From NCBI GenBank assembly GCA_963769605.1, contig CAVYML010000009.1:62001-126000 (forward strand): DNA of 64,000 nt. Direction: 5' to 3'. Origin of the DNA: Fen-1254 sp963769605 (GTDB lineage: Bacteria; Bacteroidota; Ignavibacteria; UBA10030). Below, piece by piece: positions 53,934-62,483 of this stretch. The notes beneath the pieces were generated by a model, which searched no databases, was not told where the DNA came from, and saw only the letters and a program-made list of their open reading frames with translations. How positions within the stretch are numbered: position 1 is the first letter of the stretch; every line of letters begins with the position of its first letter. Position numbers and translations under genes: made by a program.

Positions 53934-56900
53934 TCATTTCGTATCGAGAATCGTCTTTACCCGGTCGATTTCTTTTTGCGCTGCAGTCTTGAATTGCAGA
54001 TCCGTATCTTTGCGATCTAGAATCTGTTTGTACATTGTCAGGGCCTGATCGTATTTGGACATTTTCTCATACGACTGACCGGCCATATAATACGACGTCG
54101 AGATCCAGTCCACTTTTCCCCGCTGCGTTACAAGATACGGCACTTTGAGAAATTCCAAAACCGCCTGCTGATAATCTCCTTTATAGAAATTTGATTCGCC
54201 GATATAGTAGCGCAATTCCGCTTCAAGATCGGAGTTACCCCCTTCGATGAGACTTTGCAGATGCAGAATCGCCCGGTCGTAATATCCCAATTTCTGATAT
54301 AGAATACCGATATCGATTTTTTTATCGATCAGATCCGTATCGTTCGGAAATCGTTCGATATATTTACGAGTCAGGTCGAGCGCACCGTCGTACAATTCCA
54401 TTTCCTTATATGTCATAATCAAATTGCTCATGGCATACGGAACAAGGCCGGGAGATTTCTGTTCATTGTCTAAAATTATTTTGTACTGTTTGGATGCCGC
54501 ATCCCATTGTTCCATTGCATAGTAAGCATTGCCGAGACTCAAATGCACACGCGGCATAATATCGCTGTTCGGATAATACTGCAGTAACGAATCGTAGATA
54601 ACAACTGCAAGCTGCATTTTCTGATCCAGTTCGTACACCCGCGCGATCCAGAATAGCACATCGGGAACGATTGCAGCATGGGGATAATGATTGAGAACCT
54701 CATCGAATCGCAATTTCGCTTCGATGTTTTTATCTTTGCGCATTAAATATTTACCGCGTTCAAATTCGAATTCTGCAAAATGCCCTTCTTCCTTGGGATA
54801 CTTCTTTACAAATTCTGCTGCCTGCGTATTTGCTTCTTCCAGATTGTCGAGCCTGAAATAACAAAGTATAATCCTGGCATGTATGAAGCACATCATGCTG
54901 TCACTTTTACATTGTTTCAATGCCTCGACGTATTTAACCGCGGCATCATCATATTTTTCCGATACAAATAGCATATCGGCGGTTTCAAGCACGAGCGAAG
55001 ATGACTGTTTGCCGAATTTGACATTGATGCGGTCTGCTTCCGTCATATAGGCAGTTGCAAGCTTGATGTTATTATCCAATTTCGCAAGCCACGCCAGCGC
55101 CAGATATGCCCTGCCTGCCTGCTCGGTAGATTGGTCTCGGGTAATGTATTCTCCGTACCACGACCGCTCCCCCTGCTTGTCCCCTGCCATCTCCGCACAA
55201 TAACCGAGTTTATAGACGATATTTCGTTCTGTCTCCGGATTTCCGGCAACGTTTAAAAAATCCGTCTGCATCGTATGCAGAGCCTCTCCAAAATTAGAAT
55301 ATGCATGGATATAGTCTTTGGCGTTAAAAAAGGCGGCACCCTTAAGAAGATCGAGATTTTTATTGAAGGATGTATAAAAATATCTTTTCTGTATAAGATT
55401 GCAGTGCTCAACAGCATCGGCAATTTGGCCGCTGTCGGCTGCGGCCTGTGCAAGCAGGAAGGCGGCTTGCGCACTTTGCTGATGATTCGGATACGACGCC
55501 AGGAAGTGCGAAAAGAACGAGCCGGCTGAATCATTTTTCATCATAGCCCGGTATGCCATTCCCATCTGAAACTGTGCCGATGCTGCGGATTCCGTTCCTG
55601 AATATTTTTCAAGCAGGAGTTTAAACGTAAGCACCGCATCGTCATATTTCTTCGATGCCAGATATGAATTTCCTAGTGCGAGCAGAGCAAGGTCCTTGCC
55701 GCGAACGGAAGATGACTTAGTAAAGAACTCCGAACCGAGAGCACGGAGATCTTCTATTTTATCGGTCAGTTGAAGCCTGTACGAAAACGCCGCAACGGCG
55801 GCTTTATCGCTCAATTCACCTGCCGGATATTTTTGCTGTAGTGAATCGTAGCATTCCAACGCTTTCTTTATACTTGCCTTTCCGGCATCTGTTTGTATTC
55901 CAGCCCGGAGCGCTGTAAGTTCATACGACTGCGCTTGATAATACCATGCGGCAGGCCTCATTGATTCGTCGAGATCTTGTGTCAGTGAATAGCGGTATTG
56001 TTCCGCGGCAAGATCGTAATCTTTCATTTCATGGAAATAAATTTCCGCAAGCCGAAAGGCAAGATTACCTTTCGATTTTTGTGCAATGACATCTCCGACA
56101 AGCAGGGCGAGTTTCTGAAGACTCGCATTGCTCTGCCGCCGGTCGAATTCATTAATCAGCCAAACGAGGCGATTCGCTTCCGGAAGAAATTCGCTGCTCG
56201 GATATCGGCGCTGAAGATTGTCGAACGCCGCAAGAGCTGATTCATATTCCCCGGCTGCACGCCGCGCTATGCCGAGCTGGAAAAGAGCGGCATCGGCATC
56301 ATGGCACGAGGGAAAACTGTCGATAACTGTGGAGCAGAAATCATTTGCCGTTTTCGGCTCGTTTAAATTCGATGTTGCCTGTTCAGCCCCCAAAACTAAT
56401 AAATGAGGGAGCAATGCATCTGCGGGAAATTCCTGACGATACAGGCGTACAAGGCGAACCGCTTCTGAATAATTTTTTTCGAAAGACGCAGCTTTATATG
56501 CGCCGATAAGAATCGCCCGCCGATCCGCTTTGCCTATGCTGTCGGTCAGTGCTCGCGTATAGTACGACGATGCTTTTGTCATGTTTCCAAAACATTCTGA
56601 CGCGACACCGGCGCGATAGTAAGCTTCGCCGTTTCTCTCCCCGCGGAATCCTCCTGCATACCCGAATAATTCCAGTGCGCGTGCAAAGCTGCGAATGCGC
56701 ATGTTTAATTCCGCCATGTCTAAAAAAGCATTCTGACGCAATTGGGGAGAAGCATTGGTATCGTCGGCAAGAGAGCGCCAAGATTCCATTGCTCCATCCG
56801 TATCGCCGAGCATGTTACGCAGCACTCCGAATTCATACAATGCGGAATAATAACTCGGTGTGCTTTTAAATTTCGTAATAACTGTCGAAAGGGCATCTTC

Positions 56901-57581
56901 GGATTCTTGATTTCTTCCCAGCGCTTTGAGCGCTTTACTCATCACCAGCAAACCTTGCGCCTTGAGCGGCGCGTCTGCGGCAACATCCACAACCTGTTTG
57001 CTTTCCTGCCGCGCTTGTTCGGGCTGACCGTCCGTGATGAGCATCTCTGCAAGCGAAAGCCGTGCTGGCAAAACTTCAACCGATGAATATTCCTGTGTGA
57101 GCATACGAAGAACGCGGCGAACATTTTCACGGTCGCCTAATTTTCCATATAACTCAGATGCTTTTAGAAGCGCTTGAGGTGCGAACTTGCTCCGGGGATG
57201 AAATGTCTTAACACGTTCATAAGCCAATGCCGCCTCCCGCGTATTGCCGGAGACCACATATTCGGATGCGACATTCATCCATGCTTCAGGCGCTTTTGAG
57301 TTATCCGGATATGCGAGTGCAAAATTTTGAAAAGTCAGGCGGGCATCATCGTACTTACTGAGTTTTTCCTGAGTAAGGCCAAGATAAAATCGCGCATCAA
57401 TTCCCTGCTGGGATGCGGGATAGAGAGAAATAAACGAGCGAAATTGTTCGATTGCAAGATCGTACATCTTATCGTTGTAAAGATTGACGGCAAGTTTAAA
57501 ATCGGCATTCTCCTTCGAATCCTGAGCGGAAGAAGGTCGGCAAAGAATAAAGGCAAGAAGGATAAGAAACAATATTCGCTT
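53934..57581 (-). CDS. Large exported TPR-repeat protein
   Basis: The open frame starts at 57620, but the ATG at 57581 starts a clean signal peptide (MKRILFLILLAFILCRPSSAQ). The mature protein, about 1195 residues, is composed almost entirely of TPR units, e.g. NLYNDKMYDLAIEQFRSFISLYPASQQGIDARFYLGLTQEKLSKYDDARLTFQNFALAYPDN and, near the end, YYMAGQSYEKMSKYDQALTMYKQIL. Many units carry the YxxGxxxxxxGDYxxAxxxF pattern seen in Tol-Pal-associated (YbgF/BamD-like) proteins. Such proteins tie outer-membrane assembly or transport systems together; its target is not shown by sequence. The neighbour genes are an unrecognised protein and obg. Confidence 0.9.
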   Translation of the reverse strand, partial: KRILFLILLAFILCRPSSAQDSKENADFKLAVNLYNDKMYDLAIEQFRSFISLYPASQQGIDARFYLGLTQEKLSKYDDARLTFQNFALAYPDNSKAPEAWMNVASEYVVSGNTREAALAYERVKTFHPRSKFAPQALLKASELYGKLGDRENVRRVLRMLTQEYSSVEVLPARLSLAEMLITDGQPEQARQESKQVVDVAADAPLKAQGLLVMSKALKALGRNQESEDALSTVITKFKSTPSYYSALYEFGVLRNMLGDTDGAMESWRSLADDTNASPQLRQNAFLDMAELNMRIRSFARALELFGYAGGFRGERNGEAYYRAGVASECFGNMTKASSYYTRALTDSIGKADRRAILIGAYKAASFEKNYSEAVRLVRLYRQEFPADALLPHLLVLGAEQATSNLNEPKTANDFCSTVIDSFPSCHDADAALFQLGIARRAAGEYESALAAFDNLQRRYPSSEFLPEANRLVWLINEFDRRQSNASLQKLALLVGDVIAQKSKGNLAFRLAEIYFHEMKDYDLAAEQYRYSLTQDLDESMRPAAWYYQAQSYELTALRAGIQTDAGKASIKKALECYDSLQQKYPAGELSDKAAVAAFSYRLQLTDKIEDLRALGSEFFTKSSSVRGKDLALLALGNSYLASKKYDDAVLTFKLLLEKYSGTESAASAQFQMGMAYRAMMKNDSAGSFFSHFLASYPNHQQSAQAAFLLAQAAADSGQIADAVEHCNLIQKRYFYTSFNKNLDLLKGAAFFNAKDYIHAYSNFGEALHTMQTDFLNVAGNPETERNIVYKLGYCAEMAGDKQGERSWYGEYITRDQSTEQAGRAYLALAWLAKLDNNIKLATAYMTEADRINVKFGKQSSSLVLETADMLFVSEKYDDAAVKYVEALKQCKSDSMMCFIHARIILCYFRLDNLEEANTQAAEFVKKYPKEEGHFAEFEFERGKYLMRKDKNIEAKLRFDEVLNHYPHAAIVPDVLFWIARVYELDQKMQLAVVIYDSLLQYYPNSDIMPRVHLSLGNAYYAMEQWDAASKQYKIILDNEQKSPGLVPYAMSNLIMTYKEMELYDGALDLTRKYIERFPNDTDLIDKKIDIGILYQKLGYYDRAILHLQSLIEGGNSDLEAELRYYIGESNFYKGDYQQAVLEFLKVPYLVTQRGKVDWISTSYYMAGQSYEKMSKYDQALTMYKQILDRKDTDLQFKTAAQKEIDRVKTILDTK

Positions 57582-57669
57582 CATTTGTAGAAATTTAGCC
57601 AATAATTGGCGCATTCGCAAGGAAGTCCCATAAATCCGACATAAAACGTAAGGCGATTATATATTTGCC

Positions 57670-58365
57670 TTAACCATCCTTTTTGATTTTTTTCATTTCT
57701 TTGCTTTTTCTTCTCATCATTACAAAGTTGGAAATTACATCCCTAAAGAATGTTTTTTGATAATACCCATTTACAATAGCATTCGCTCTTGCCGATATGA
57801 TGCTATATTCCAAAGCGACTTGAGCAATAGATGTATGACCATGCCGCCTAAAACCACAATCAGAGCAAAAGAAATAGTCTCCCTTACGAATCAATTTGGT
57901 TTGATGAATTCTGCAATATGGAGTGTTTTCGGTTATCCCCGTAATTTTACTAGTTTTCCACGTAAAGGTAGAGGTTGGCATTGCACGGAAAAAATAGTTG
58001 CGTCTAAACCTTTTCAGAAAACGGGAAAGGAGACGACGTAATGTTTCCCATGACGATACCATTAACATTACAACAATTAATATGGTGTGCCATTGCCATT
58101 GGATTGGCGGCGATGTCAGCACAGTACGTAGGGATTGCAAGAGAAATGCTCTGGTTGTTTCGGGAAATAGAAAAGAAAAAACAAGTCCCCATACAACCAA
58201 GATGGAGTTATCAACGATTGGTGATAACAATCGTGTTAGCAATGATGGGCTATGTAATTTCATTGATAATGTTTGTAATGGTTTTTCCGCGTTATTAGTT
58301 ATGGCAATCAATGATGGATATTGAATTCTTAAAAATATGAATAGAATCAAGGCTAAAGTCAACAT
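57670..58365 (-). CDS. Possible membrane protein with C-terminal zinc ribbon; start uncertain
   Basis: 231 codons. The C-terminal part looks real: YCRIHQTKLIRKGDYFFCSDCGFRRHGH holds two CxxC/CxxH-like pairs of a zinc ribbon. The N-terminal half overlaps a plus-strand small gene with a strong ribosome binding site, and its own start has none, so the true start may be near 57981, leaving a 103-residue zinc-ribbon protein. Neither version matches a family I know. It has AT-rich codon use like the neighbouring mobile genes and lies at the edge of the IS1595 island. Confidence 0.45.
   Translation of the reverse strand: MLTLALILFIFLRIQYPSLIAITNNAEKPLQTLSMKLHSPSLLTRLLSPIVDNSILVVWGLVFSFLFPETTRAFLLQSLRTVLTSPPIQWQWHTILIVVMLMVSSWETLRRLLSRFLKRFRRNYFFRAMPTSTFTWKTSKITGITENTPYCRIHQTKLIRKGDYFFCSDCGFRRHGHTSIAQVALEYSIISARANAIVNGYYQKTFFRDVISNFVMMRRKSKEMKKIKKDG
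58041..58298 (+). CDS. Small two-helix membrane protein
   Basis: 85 residues after AAAGGAG at 58025-58031 and a 9-base spacer, the strongest start signal in the area. Two membrane segments are clear: LIWCAIAIGLAAMSAQYV (about 13-30) and LVITIVLAMMGYVISLIMFVMV (about 60-81), separated by a basic, polar loop (REIEKKKQVPIQPRW). No family is recognised. It overlaps the minus-strand zinc-ribbon frame in antisense, so both cannot be used in full; this one has the better start. Confidence 0.55.
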   Translation: MFPMTIPLTLQQLIWCAIAIGLAAMSAQYVGIAREMLWLFREIEKKKQVPIQPRWSYQRLVITIVLAMMGYVISLIMFVMVFPRY

Positions 58366-58393
58366 TAAAAATGAAGAATTAATTATTAGACAC

Positions 58394-58424
58394 TTGACTT
58401 AACTATATAAATACCGTATATTTG
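58394..58424 (+). promoter_or_regulatory. Promoter of the IS1595 transposase gene
   Basis: TTGACT at 58394-58399 and TATATT at 58417-58422 are separated by 17 bases, the optimum for a vegetative promoter; extended to TATATTTG (58417-58424) it also fits the Bacteroidota -7 consensus TAnnTTTG. The transposase ATG is 32 bases further on, after GGAGC at 58443-58447. An inverted repeat (AACTA...TAGTT, 58401-58431) overlaps the promoter and could be an operator or element end. Confidence 0.6.
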
Positions 58425-58455
58425 TGTAGTTAAAATTACGAAGGAGCTACACAAA

Positions 58456-59382
58456 ATGGCGCGAAAACAGACAGAACAAGGACTTGCAAATCTTATGGAT
58501 TTTTACAAAAGATTTCCGACAGAAGAATCTTGCAGAGAATATCTGAAGAACGAAAGATACCCGGACGGTAAAGTAGCTTGCCCGAAATGCGGTTCTATGG
58601 ATAAGATTTATTCAATGTCAGACGGCAAACGTTTTAAATGCGGGAACAAAGGATGCTTTCATATTTTCACAATCACAGTAGGAACAATCTTTGAAGCAAG
58701 TCATATTTCCTTGCAGAAATGGTTCTTAGCAATGTATATTATTAGTGCTCATAAAAAAGGTATTTCATCGTGTCAGATGCACAGAGATGTTGGAGTAACA
58801 CAGAAAACAGCATGGTTTATGCTGCATCGTGTTCGTTATATGTTATCAAGAGGATGTTCAACAGAGTTAATGACAGGCACGGTCGAAGCCGATGAAACAT
58901 ACATAGGCGGCAAGAAACATGTTGGCAAAAGAGGGAGAGGTTCAGAGAACAAAACACCGGTATTCGGAATTGTAGAGCGTCAAGGCGATGTAAGAACACA
59001 GCCAGTAAAGCACGTTGATAGCGATACTCTTAAAGGAATTATTCGGAAGAATGTAGACCTTAGTTCTACAATAATGACAGACGAATGGACAGCATACATT
59101 GGACTTGGAAAAGAGTTTTCCAATCATGAAGTTATAAATCATGGAAGAAAAGAATATGTTCGCGGAAATGTTCACACGAACACGATGGAAGGATTTTGGA
59201 GCTTGTTAAAACGTGGAATATTCGGGATTTACCATCATGTAAGTGATAAGCATTTACAAAGATATTGCGATGAATTTGAATATCGGTACAATTCAAGAGG
59301 CATCGAAGACGGCAGAAGATTTGAAGAAGTATTTGGTCAATGCGAAGGTCGCTTGACTTATGCAACACTTATTAAAAAGTGA
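58456..59382 (+). CDS. IS1595-family transposase
   Basis: 308 residues. An N-terminal zinc-finger region (residues 38-75: CPKCGSMDKIYSMSDGKRFKCGNKGCFHIF) is followed by LQKWFLAMYIISAHKKGISSCQMHRDVGVTQKTAWFMLHRVR and then the DDxN/H-type catalytic core: VEADETYIGG, IMTDEWTAY and the NTMEGFWSLLKRGIFG block. This order is the ISXO2-like/IS1595 family pattern. The gene is complete with a strong start signal. The ends of the element are not resolved by eye. A membrane-protein gene follows 7 bases later and could be a passenger, which IS1595 elements are known to carry. Confidence 0.93.
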   Translation: MARKQTEQGLANLMDFYKRFPTEESCREYLKNERYPDGKVACPKCGSMDKIYSMSDGKRFKCGNKGCFHIFTITVGTIFEASHISLQKWFLAMYIISAHKKGISSCQMHRDVGVTQKTAWFMLHRVRYMLSRGCSTELMTGTVEADETYIGGKKHVGKRGRGSENKTPVFGIVERQGDVRTQPVKHVDSDTLKGIIRKNVDLSSTIMTDEWTAYIGLGKEFSNHEVINHGRKEYVRGNVHTNTMEGFWSLLKRGIFGIYHHVSDKHLQRYCDEFEYRYNSRGIEDGRRFEEVFGQCEGRLTYATLIKK

Positions 59383-59389
59383 GGTATTT

Positions 59390-59893
59390 ATGGCAAATAA
59401 AAAAAGTTTAGAAGAACAGTATCCATCCGTTGATCTTGTATATGACATTGCTAAAGAATCTTACAATGTCGCTATGAAACGTTTGGACGAAGCAAATGAA
59501 GGATTTGAGAAATTGCGATCATGGGTTACAGTAATTACGTTTGCCTTTTTGGCATGGATAATACCTAAAGCACCGGCAAATTCTTACAACATTCTATTTT
59601 TTAGTGCCATAACAATATACATAACAATTATATGTTTAACAATTTATGGCAAAGCAAAAGATGGCGTAATGATGCCAAGTCCCAAAAAGCTCTACGAAAC
59701 ACGTCTTCATCAGGATAAATGGACATTCAAAAAAGATTTTATCTATTTAGCAGGTGAAGATGATAAGAAAAATGATCACTATGTTATTGCTAAAAGTAAA
59801 CTTGCAACCGCTATTTTTATTTTTTTTCTTTTGGAAGCGGCACTGTTTGGATTTTGGTTGCAAGCGAATCTAATTCCCCTTGTGAAGCAATAA
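59390..59893 (+). CDS. Membrane protein, probable passenger of the IS1595 element
   Basis: The open frame begins at 59360, inside the transposase gene, but the ATG at 59390 follows GAGG and is preferred; it lies 7 bases after the transposase stop. 167 residues: a polar helix (SVDLVYDIAKESYNVAMKRLDEANEGFEKLRSW) precedes three membrane segments, at about 50-65 (VITFAFLAWIIP), 70-88 (ILFFSAITIYITIICLTIYG) and 142-160 (LATAIFIFFLLEAALFGFWL). No family is recognised. Tight coupling to the transposase suggests it travels with it. Confidence 0.7.
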   Translation: MANKKSLEEQYPSVDLVYDIAKESYNVAMKRLDEANEGFEKLRSWVTVITFAFLAWIIPKAPANSYNILFFSAITIYITIICLTIYGKAKDGVMMPSPKKLYETRLHQDKWTFKKDFIYLAGEDDKKNDHYVIAKSKLATAIFIFFLLEAALFGFWLQANLIPLVKQ

Positions 59894-60032
59894 AAGATTT
59901 TTTCATTGTGCTTTGTTGAGCCACCAAAATCGGCTGTATCGGTGGTTGAGGCGGGGGCGGAACAGCCTCTATCTCAGATTCTACTGTTTTATCAGAAGAA
60001 GATGCCGAAACTATAATTTTTTTCTCAATCAT
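59817..60032 (-). CDS. Possible small proline-rich protein
   Basis: 71 codons with GAGGT 8 bases before its ATG. The product has EAVPPPPQPPIQPILV and a Lys-rich end. It overlaps the 3' end of the membrane-protein gene in antisense by 77 bases, which makes it less likely. No family is recognised. Confidence 0.3.
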   Translation of the reverse strand: MIEKKIIVSASSSDKTVESEIEAVPPPPQPPIQPILVAQQSTMKKSFIASQGELDSLATKIQTVPLPKEKK

Positions 60033-60049
60033 ATTAACCTCGGAGATTT

Positions 60050-60214
60050 ATGAAAAATAAAAAAAGGCCTAAAAAGCAACAAAAGCATAAACGGTCAGAC
60101 ACTTACGAACCGTTATTAAAAACAAACTTATCCTTTGATGAATTGTTGAAGCTATCCGCTCATACATCATTGCCAAAGGATGAAGTCATACGCGGTTCAC
60201 GTTCAAAGCGATAA
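60050..60214 (+). CDS. Small basic protein (54 aa) of the IS1595 island
   Basis: The frame starts with ATG at 60050 after GGAG and runs to TAA at 60212-60214. The N-terminus is strongly basic (KNKKRPKKQQKHKR) and the C-terminal half has SFDELLKLSAHTSLPKDEV, which resembles the end of short uncharacterised proteins found near toxin-antitoxin and mobile genes. Positive charge suggests nucleic-acid contact. The function is unknown. It starts 17 bases downstream from the minus-strand frame's start, from a shared promoter region. Confidence 0.55.
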   Translation: MKNKKRPKKQQKHKRSDTYEPLLKTNLSFDELLKLSAHTSLPKDEVIRGSRSKR

Positions 60215-60864
60215 TTCGGTAAATCTTATAAGGTAATTTACTTATGGTAAGAAATAATACTCAGTTAATCAATGTATATAATCGCCAAACGTAATAACGA
60301 TAGAATGCGCTTTACATTACAAATTAAGTGAATCTTACAACAAAGCGAACACCATTGATTCATGTTATAGGTTCACTCTGTTCTCGCATTCCAACGAAAA
60401 GTTTTATTCGCTTTATAATTTTCTCGAGGTTTCCCATCACCCACCCCCACCTAGTATACCCACCTTATACCCACCTTGGAAAGGTGTCTTGAAAACACAT
60501 CATATTTCCTAAGAAATTCATATACTTTTTTGAACACCTTGGAAAGGTGTCACTTGCATGTTTCTCGGCTTATTGCAAGTTTTTTTGTGGGTAACATTGC
60601 GATGTTAAAGCCTCTGCAATCGCCCGTATGCATTTCATTCCGTCAGGCAGTCCGACAACGACTACAGGAAGGATTTTAATCGTAACAATCCCCGTCGCGG
60701 AAGTAGTTAAGAAGAGGATTTTTTTAATGCTATCCCCGGGTTGTGGAGGAACCTTGCGAAGCGATCGGAGTGTCAAGATACTATTTTACTTCCACTTCGC
60801 ATAGCAGATCCCGATAAAAGGCATCATCTGGTACTGGGTTTCTACTTGTGTAATCGATCCTATA
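60215..60864. other. Intergenic region with hairpins, no clear gene
   Basis: 650 bases without a convincing coding frame. The first half is AT-rich and plain. The second half holds two copies of a hairpin and a terminator-like structure (listed separately). The right flank (60590-60860) is more GC-rich and could contain decayed coding sequence, but nothing recognisable. It may be the right-hand end of the mobile island. Confidence 0.5.
60472..60586 (+). ncRNA. Possible structured RNA: duplicated hairpin plus terminator
   Basis: CACCTT-GGA-AAGGTG (60472-60486) and, 62 bases on, ACACCTT-GGA-AAGGTGT (60534-60550) are two copies of the same perfect hairpin. Another stem, ACTTGCA (60552-60558) with TGCAAGT (60574-60580), is followed by seven T (60580-60586), the form of a factor-independent terminator. 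Together they look like the 3' end of a small plus-strand RNA with two repeated hairpins. Just upstream are three ACCC/ACCTT direct repeats (60455-60477). No coding frame fits. It could instead be a pair of protein-binding sites. Confidence 0.4.
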
Positions 60865-62265
60865 TTACTTGCGGATATTGTTCTGGTTTTCGCCGGCACC
60901 GGTCAGCCTGTTGATACAGTTGATCAGTGCGCGGGATGTATGATAATTTCCCTTCCAGATCGATCCTTTTTCTGAAGAAATATTTTCCGGAACAATGTCT
61001 GTTCCGCCCAAATACCATCCTCCTCGTTTTTCATCAAGAAGATATTTTTTGCAATACGTCCATTGCTCGCACATTTTATCGAAATAATGATGTTCATCGT
61101 TCGGGAACAGATCGGCCATCAGTAATAAAGCGTTTAGGGCTTCGAGTTCAGACCACCATTCTTTTGTGTTGCGAATAATAAATTCGCGCTTTCCCGCTTG
61201 GTCATCGAATCCGCCGTCATAGATTCCGCCATGTTCACGATCCCAGCCGTACTCAAGTGCATGGTCGACTAATTTTTTCGCTTTATACAGCGTAACAGAA
61301 TCATTCTTGTATCCCAATGCCTTCGATGCTTCCAGCAATAAATATCCGGTCTCGACATCATGACCGTATGAAACATGGTTGATGACATATCCCAAAAAGG
61401 AAGGACTGCCATCCGAATGCAATATATGTTTCCATGAACGATCGAAATAAAGCTGCAAGTACCCTTTCGGCGCTACCATTGTATCCCGAATAATATGGAA
61501 AAGCGATTCAAGCCGCTCTCTTACGAGTGGATCGGGCCACACGTTATACAGTTCAGTAAAACATTCAAGTATGTGAATCGAAGAATTATAATCTTTCGGC
61601 GGAATGTGTCGATATCCATTGATATATGGTTTGCCTGACCTTGAAAAGAACTGGCAATATCCTCCCTTCAGTGAATCATAGCTATGATTATCCATCCAGC
61701 GAAATGCCTCTTGCGCCATCTTCAATGCCACACTATCCCCTGTAGCATGGAAATATGCGGATAATCCATAGATAGCGAATGCATTTCCATAGGCATCTTT
61801 TGATGAACTGTCGTTCATAGTATACGGCTGGCCTTGCTGCGAAACCAGCGTATAGAACCCGCCGTATTGTTTATCCCACATACAGTTTTTCAAAAATTGC
61901 ATTCCATGCGCTCCAAGACGGGCAAATGAAGTGTCTCTCTTATAGAACATCGAGGCATTAGCCGTCGCCCAAACATGTCTGGCTTGTGTGACAATCATTT
62001 TATCTTGATTACCGACTGGTTTCCAATTTTCGTCAAAATCGCTCAAAAAACCGCCATATTGGGAATCTACCGAGAGAGGATACCACGCTTTGAATTCTGC
62101 ATCGAGCACATGCCGCATCTCACGAGCGAGAGAATCTTTCAATGCTTGCGTCTGTTCTTGATGGTTTTCAACTATTATATTTGTCGGGGACATTCCGGTT
62201 AGCACACCGAAGAAGGCGGCAATGGAAATTAAGGTCAAGACAGTTCTTTGGTATACATTTTTCAT
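60865..62265 (-). CDS. Exported AGE-family (N-acylglucosamine 2-epimerase / cellobiose 2-epimerase-type) protein
   Basis: 466 residues with a signal peptide (MKNVYQRTVLTLISIAAFFGVLTG). The (alpha/alpha)6 barrel carries the family marks: YPLSVDSQYGGFLSDFD, ARHVWATANA, YGNAFAIYGLSAYFHATGD, HILECFTELYN, VSYGHDVETGYLLLEAS, EWWSELEALNALLLM and KGNYHTSRALINCINRL. The two His in SYGHDVE and NYHTSR are at the places of the catalytic bases in cellobiose 2-epimerase. It would epimerise a sugar, probably at the reducing end of an oligosaccharide, outside the cytosol, which is unusual for AGE enzymes that are normally cytosolic. It stands alone on the minus strand. Confidence 0.9.
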   Translation of the reverse strand: MKNVYQRTVLTLISIAAFFGVLTGMSPTNIIVENHQEQTQALKDSLAREMRHVLDAEFKAWYPLSVDSQYGGFLSDFDENWKPVGNQDKMIVTQARHVWATANASMFYKRDTSFARLGAHGMQFLKNCMWDKQYGGFYTLVSQQGQPYTMNDSSSKDAYGNAFAIYGLSAYFHATGDSVALKMAQEAFRWMDNHSYDSLKGGYCQFFSRSGKPYINGYRHIPPKDYNSSIHILECFTELYNVWPDPLVRERLESLFHIIRDTMVAPKGYLQLYFDRSWKHILHSDGSPSFLGYVINHVSYGHDVETGYLLLEASKALGYKNDSVTLYKAKKLVDHALEYGWDREHGGIYDGGFDDQAGKREFIIRNTKEWWSELEALNALLLMADLFPNDEHHYFDKMCEQWTYCKKYLLDEKRGGWYLGGTDIVPENISSEKGSIWKGNYHTSRALINCINRLTGAGENQNNIRK

Positions 62266-62483
62266 ATAAGCCTCGTTGGAATAATGTTATAAGTCTAATC
62301 TTAAATTAAGCTCGAACATAGAAATGAATATTACTTATTCTGATGCCAACAATCAAGAGTTTTTCTTTTGGTAAGTCCTGTTGGCAATAAATTAATTTCA
62401 TGACAATTCTTACCATTCCCTACTTGAAAATCATTGCATGCAATGCTATTTTGTATGAACAAATCCAGTCAGGAGGAATCATC

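Noticed and set aside
58817..59368. Minus-strand frames inside the IS1595 transposase gene
   Set aside because: Antisense shadows of a complete transposase.
60570..60776. Minus-strand 68-codon frame
   Set aside because: No ribosome binding site, overlaps the hairpin region, no recognisable family.
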